A DNA stretch of 44,748 nt. Origin: an uncultured Acetatifactor sp. Lineage in GTDB: Bacteria > Bacillota > Clostridia > Lachnospirales > Lachnospiraceae. The stretch covers positions 1-44,748 of the forward strand of contig CAJUGL010000027.1 in the NCBI GenBank assembly GCA_910586515.1, written 5' to 3'. A program made the translations under genes and the position numbers. Positions 42,201 to 44,748 of the stretch are shown here, piece by piece (position 1 is the first letter of the stretch; each line of letters begins with the position of its first letter). A model generated the notes under the pieces. It saw nothing but the letters and a program-made list of their open reading frames with translations. It made no database searches and was not told the DNA's origin.

Positions 42201-42440
42201 GAGAATCCTTCCGGAGACAGCGGCGGATCCGGAAATGAAAGCAATTCGCAGGGAACAGAAAAATTGTCTCCCAAGACAGGTGAATTCGATGTGGTAATCG
42301 GCGGTTGCAGCGATGCTGAATTGCCGCAGGGCGGAAATAACCTGAATCTGATCTGGCTTTTCTGTATCGTAGCTGCAGGAATGGCAGCGGCGGGAAGCAT
42401 CACTTTCCTGATTCAGAAGAAAGTAAATAAGAAAGATTAA
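39207..42440 (+). CDS. Sortase-anchored repeat protein: cysteine-peptidase-like and BspA-type LRR domains
   Basis: A 1077-residue surface protein. Order: signal peptide (RRIISVALALCLTVSFQSVA); eight 14-residue acidic repeats (residues about 41-152); an NlpC/P60- or CHAP-like domain with Cys233 (VGCVAF) and His276 (GDAHTVIV); BspA-type LRR_5 repeats (about 345-620, IPxSVTSIGxxAF units); a Pro/Ser/Thr/Glu linker of 10-residue repeats (PKPSAEPTES); a C-terminal beta domain; then an SPKTG sortase-type signal (1021-1025), a spacer, a membrane segment and KKVNKKD. Start: TTG at 39207, 8 bases after AGGAGG; the ATG at 39186 overlaps that site. Probably wall-anchored; adhesion or murein cleavage is inferred. 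Confidence 0.88.
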   Translation: MKRRIISVALALCLTVSFQSVAQTGQEIPLSQEGIPLVQEETPQPEGEGELPQGESPEAEGEGELPQEEVSEAEGEDSLPQGETSQAEGIGDLLQGESPEAEGESELPQGESAEAEGEDSLPQEEASQPEGEGELSQGETSQPEGIGDLLQENAFSQQPETSQEESAPQSSVGRETVVPTPAEAYQAMIALADQDAYKEGTPWTNDEPYSDSKGYYSWKGGPLGGANIKAVGCVAFAFILSDEAFGSLPARMYAPGGFTYEEIKVGDILRVSGDAHTVIVLEVSDAGVVVAEGNISMGDHKGKVHWGRAISREEVMRDTSHYITRYPEGYIPPDDPEADVSIGSGTLEGGLTWNLTKAGTLTVSGGGAMPDFSSVGEQPWNEHSSAIREVVIENGVTSIGACAFWNCGVLGAEIAPSVTSIGNSAFRESSIVSVTIPSGVKTIGDSAFRGCANLGSVTVSEGVETIGQNAFNACTKLGMITLPSSIGEVGAAAFSQCEKLGIVTFTPGSRQVKMGDNLFTRCYNLMKVTLPKSIDRISEGMFQNCLTLAGLEIPEGAESIGGSAFASSAVSVVIIPDSVTSIGIAAFGSCPLEKIYYTGSEEQWKSVSKIGDTAAAVAKAEIIYNYVPSPEPSTEPSESPKPSAEPTESPKPSTEPTETPDETAKPTESPDPSTEPTQTPDETAKPTESPKPSAEPTESPKPSAEPTESPKPSAEPTEPPKPSAEPTESPKPSTEPTESPKPSAEPTESPKPSTEPSQAPNETPVPTQRPEPTSVPTQAPSQTPAPVQTPEPTPVPTAVPTPVPTSKPGTPMTPSIEGGSGKEGWEAVKEEAVNAFEGKWVNVNMNGASVVPGDVLDRVKGQNVTISFNMGNGIIWFVNGKNVTADRANDVDFSVKTATSAIPENIVKNIAGDRQTTQLSLAHSGDFGYSAVLMINVGAANVGKQANLFYYNESGGRLEFISSDQINDQGIAELNFTHASDYVIIVGEDVMGGNAGEGENPSGDSGGSGNESNSQGTEKLSPKTGEFDVVIGGCSDAELPQGGNNLNLIWLFCIVAAGMAAAGSITFLIQKKVNKKD
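39327..39662 (+). repeat. Eight tandem 42-base coding repeats
   Basis: Exactly 8 x 42 bases. Unit: E-[ST]-x-x-[AP]-E-G-[EI]-x-x-L-x-Q-[GE]. Units 3-4 (EDSLPQ, IGDLLQ) and 6-8 show a higher-order pattern, so blocks were duplicated together. Strongly acidic. Confidence 0.9.
41091..41640 (+). repeat. 30-base repeats encoding a Pro-rich linker
   Basis: About 11 near-identical 10-residue units (PKPSAEPTES and variants such as PDETAKPTES), then degenerate PTP/PVPT units. Probably a rigid wall-spanning stalk. Such repeats change length readily. Confidence 0.85.
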
Positions 42441-42447
42441 CCAAAGG

Positions 42448-42480
42448 GAATGCTTGTGCTGAGGCGCAGGCATTCTTTTT
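42448..42480 (+). terminator. Strong Rho-independent terminator
   Basis: A 12-bp stem (GAATGCTTGTGC with GCGCAGGCATTC, two G-T pairs), TGAG loop and five T. Ends the surface-protein transcript. Confidence 0.9.
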
Positions 42481-42528
42481 ACCGGGATTTTGAGGAAAAC
42501 CAAAGGAAGGCAGGGAGATATAAAGAAG

Positions 42529-43545
42529 ATGAAGATACAAGAGAAGGAAGAAAGGCAAGGGCAGAAACATAACCTGGAGCGGAAGAGGAACCAGGATGCG
42601 GAGCAGAATCCGGATGTTCAGCCGAAAATCTCATGGAAGAGCAGTTTGATGCTTCTGTTGGCTGCTTCTATCTGGGGCACGGCTTTTGTGGCTCAGAGTG
42701 TGGGAATGGATTACCTTGGGCCTCTGAGCTTTAACGGGGCCAGGTTCCTTTTGGGCAGTGCAGCGCTCCTGCCGGTGATCTGCCTTAACAGAGCAAAACG
42801 CCGCAGGGCAGGAAAGAATCTGGCGGGAAGCAGTTCGGAAAATTTACTGACCAGACGAAAAGACACTGCTGCAGGGGGGATTTGCTGCGGGTTGATTTTG
42901 TGCGCGGCATCTCTTTTACAGCAATACGGCATATTATATACATCGGTGGGAAAGGCGGGTTTTATCACCACGCTGTATATTATCCTGGTTCCTCTCTTCG
43001 GGATTTTTCTGAAAAAGAAGGTGTCTGGGAAAGTCTGGACAGGGGCGGCGCTGGCGGCTTTCGGCATGTATCTGCTGTGCATGAGCGAAAGCTTTTCGCT
43101 GGGAAAAGGAGACTCGCTGGTATTTTTATGCGCTGTCCTGTTCGCCGGACATATTCTGGTGATTGATTTCTTTTCTCCCCGGACGGACGGTGTGGAGCTT
43201 TCCTGTATTCAGTTTCTGACGGCAGGAATCCTGGGGAGCGTACTGGCGTTCTTTTTTGAAAAACCGGACATAGGAAGTTTCGCGGACGGAATCGTACCTC
43301 TGGCTTATGCGGGTATCCTTTCCTGCGGCGTGGCCTATACTCTGCAGGTGTTGGGGCAGAAGAACACGGACCCGGCGGTGGCCTCTCTGATTTTGAGCCT
43401 GGAATCGGTGGTTTCCGTGCTGGCAGGCTGGGTAATTCTGGATCAGGCGCTGACAGGCAGGGAACTGGCGGGCTGTATCCTGGTTTTCTGTGCTGTGATT
43501 TTGGTGCAGCTTCCCGGAAAGAAACTGTTCGGAAGGCGGCGTTAG
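42529..43545 (+). CDS. DMT superfamily transporter (EamA)
   Basis: A 338-residue membrane protein with ten hydrophobic segments in two EamA repeats. The first starts WGTAFVAQSVGMDYLGPLSF; the second ends LESVVSVLAGWVILDQALTG, a typical EamA signature. A charged, Lys/Glu/Gln-rich N-terminal tail of about 35 residues precedes the first segment and is longer than usual. ATG at 42529 follows GGGAG at some distance; the TTG/ATG codons further upstream lie near the terminator. Probably exports metabolites or amino acids; the substrate is unknown. Confidence 0.9.
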   Translation: MKIQEKEERQGQKHNLERKRNQDAEQNPDVQPKISWKSSLMLLLAASIWGTAFVAQSVGMDYLGPLSFNGARFLLGSAALLPVICLNRAKRRRAGKNLAGSSSENLLTRRKDTAAGGICCGLILCAASLLQQYGILYTSVGKAGFITTLYIILVPLFGIFLKKKVSGKVWTGAALAAFGMYLLCMSESFSLGKGDSLVFLCAVLFAGHILVIDFFSPRTDGVELSCIQFLTAGILGSVLAFFFEKPDIGSFADGIVPLAYAGILSCGVAYTLQVLGQKNTDPAVASLILSLESVVSVLAGWVILDQALTGRELAGCILVFCAVILVQLPGKKLFGRRR

Positions 43546-43618
43546 AGGCCCTTTCTGGCTGAATTGCTGCAGTGCAGAGGAATTTTAAGAGAAATTCTGC
43601 GGAAAGCTGGTATCCAGG

Positions 43619-43732
43619 ATGAAACTGCCCGCGATTCTCGGCTGGCTGATTGCCTGTATTGTTTTCGGCCCTTGCCTTGCCGGCATTGTGGCGAAATTTG
43701 CTTTTAAATGGGCAGGAGAAATCAAAGAATAA
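43619..43732 (+). CDS. Possible 37-residue membrane protein
   Basis: ATG at 43619 reads MKLPAILGWLIACIVFGPCL, then AGIVAKFAFKWAGEIKE and a stop: one hydrophobic segment and a charged tail. The binding site is weak. It lies between the DMT gene and a strong terminator, so it would be the last part of that transcript. No family was recognised. Confidence 0.45.
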   Translation: MKLPAILGWLIACIVFGPCLAGIVAKFAFKWAGEIKE

Positions 43733-43762
43733 AAAACAAAGTATATAAATGAAAGCAGAGAG

Positions 43763-43807
43763 TCCAGGGGCTTTTCGGCGCAGGCCGGAAAGAACCCCTG
43801 GATTTTT
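43763..43807. terminator. Bidirectional terminator
   Basis: TCCAGGGG pairs with CCCCTGGA; inside, CTTTTCGGC pairs with GCCGGAAAG (one T-G). A GCAG loop caps it and TTTTT follows. It lies between convergent genes and can serve both. Confidence 0.85.
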
Positions 43808-43812
43808 GTGAG

Positions 43813-44343
43813 TTACAGTCTGGTGATGTGGGCATCCGCATCGTAAGTATGAGGTTCCTTTGCGGTTGCCTTATGCCCGAAAGCGATGGCGATCTTGTAT
43901 TCATAGGAAGGGGGAAGCTTCAGGGCCTGGGAAAAGTACGCCTTTTTTTCTCCTGCCATGGCATCCAGGATACAGCCGATAATCAGACTGCCTAAACCGA
44001 TAGATTCCGCAGCCAGAGCCATATTCTCCACCGCTATGCCTGCGTCCAGGGTGCCCCATTTGAACGTGCTGTCGGCGCTGATGATTACTACGATGGGCGC
44101 TTCGTAATAGAAATTGTGAGGCGGCGAAGAGATTTCCCGCAGTCTGTTTTTCTCTTCCTCCAATTCCTGCATAATTGGATGGCTGCCCGGCACTACGGTG
44201 AAATGGATCTCCTGCTTGTTAGCTGCGGTGGGTGCCTGCAGACCTGCCTGGAGCAGGATGTTCAGCTCCTCTTCCGTGAGGGGGTCTGGGGTGTATCCTC
44301 TGGTGGAACTTCGCTCTCTGATGGTTTCGATTACTTTGTTCAT
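43813..44343 (-). CDS. Nitroreductase family protein
   Basis: A 176-residue FMN-dependent oxidoreductase of the nitroreductase fold. The N-terminal RSSTRGYTPDPLTEEEL is the FMN-phosphate-binding start, AGLQAPTAANKQEIHF the next FMN contact, and the central AGIAVENMALAAESIGLGS and C-terminal IAIAFGHKA complete the family pattern. Start: ATG at 44343, after AAAGGAGG with 7-base spacing; the longer upstream frame runs through the promoter. Reduces nitroaromatics or quinone-type compounds with NAD(P)H; the true substrate is unknown. Confidence 0.94.
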   Translation of the reverse strand: MNKVIETIRERSSTRGYTPDPLTEEELNILLQAGLQAPTAANKQEIHFTVVPGSHPIMQELEEEKNRLREISSPPHNFYYEAPIVVIISADSTFKWGTLDAGIAVENMALAAESIGLGSLIIGCILDAMAGEKKAYFSQALKLPPSYEYKIAIAFGHKATAKEPHTYDADAHITRL

Positions 44344-44371
44344 TGTATGCCTCCTTTGATTTTGGATTTTG

Positions 44372-44402
44372 GCACAGCTTCGTTTTACGATTCGGGCTGT
44401 GC
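44372..44402. repeat. Hairpin in the nitroreductase leader
   Basis: GCACAGC and GCTGTGC, 7-base perfect arms around a 17-base centre. It lies just downstream of the -10, so it would be an operator or a leader hairpin. Confidence 0.55.
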
Positions 44403-44406
44403 TTTT

Positions 44407-44435
44407 ATTATACATCGTGACGGGCATGGGAACAA
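44407..44435 (-). promoter_or_regulatory. Nitroreductase promoter
   Basis: On the minus strand: TTGTTC (44435-44430), 17 bases, perfect TATAAT (44412-44407). Confidence 0.65.
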
Positions 44436-44748
44436 GAGACAGCCATATTTTATTTTATGGGAAGCCAGCATCAGGAATTAAACAGACAGTTCACTTTTAT
44501 ACTTCAGGTTTTAAACCTGACGGAATTTGGGGCCGCGATTGCAGCATGTACAGAACCATAGCAGAAGGACGATCAGGGGAAATCTGTGCATTAATCAGCT
44601 ACTGGTATTAGTGGACAGATGTCCCCAAAAGTATACTTTTTGAGAAACATCCCTGTACCGCAAAACTGGCTTTATTCTAATACATATTTAATAAAACCTC
44701 AAGCAAATTTTCAAACTATCTTTTCATATCTCGGCAAATGGCGATAAG
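44436..44748. other. Gene-free right end
   Basis: No gene was recognised. A palindrome TCAGGTTT-T-AAACCTGA lies near 44504-44520 and AAAAGTATACTTTT near 44627-44640. The last 120 bases are AT-rich. Confidence 0.4.

Overview
The window looks like a chromosome segment of an anaerobic, gut-type Clostridia, most likely a Lachnospiraceae member. This rests on strong AGGAGG ribosome binding sites, frequent TTG/GTG starts, a rubrerythrin, a BceAB-type peptide detoxification module, NhaC, potABCD, and a BspA-like surface protein ending in an SPKTG sortase-type signal. The genus cannot be told from the sequence. No rRNA, tRNA, CRISPR array, transposase or integrase was seen.

Layout. 1-3.0 kb: threonyl-tRNA synthetase tail fragment, MFS transporter, rubrerythrin, small unknown gene. 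3.0-6.7 kb (minus): DUF4143-type ATPase, GNAT acetyltransferase, and an unusual GNAT / RNA-polymerase-alpha-CTD-like / kinase fusion. 6.8-12.3 kb: putative lipoprotein, then a complete minus-strand bceA-bceB-bceR-bceS-like operon. 12.5-14.7 kb: PARG-like ADP-ribose hydrolase, HAD fragment, tag glycosylase.

14.8-24.3 kb is visibly more AT-rich and reads as a defence island. It holds a lone AAA ATPase, an AAA ATPase plus PD-(D/E)XK nuclease pair (the nuclease carries an in-frame amber stop), a methyltransferase overlapping a PLD-nuclease/SF2 helicase, a three-activity SF1 helicase / RecB-like nuclease / DnaQ-like exonuclease fusion, an eroded small gene, and a HicAB toxin-antitoxin pair behind a perfect consensus promoter. 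The three-gene methyltransferase / PLD-helicase / helicase-nuclease-exonuclease run is my best candidate for an undescribed system.

24.7-26.8 kb (minus): an XRE regulator, a secreted protein and an HExxH metallopeptidase-like protein in one apparent operon. 27.3-29.4 kb: nhaC with a Crp/Fnr-family regulator. 29.5-34.9 kb: a Wadjet/MksBEF-like SMC complex (JetA, JetB, JetC) with no JetD nuclease. 34.9-39.1 kb: potABCD, with a PotD that has a C-terminal membrane anchor. 39.2-42.4 kb: a large repeat-rich surface protein with a closing terminator. 42.5-44.4 kb: DMT transporter, a possible 37-residue membrane protein and a nitroreductase. A short palindromic repeat occurs three times in non-coding gaps (2.66, 8.68 and 24.36 kb).
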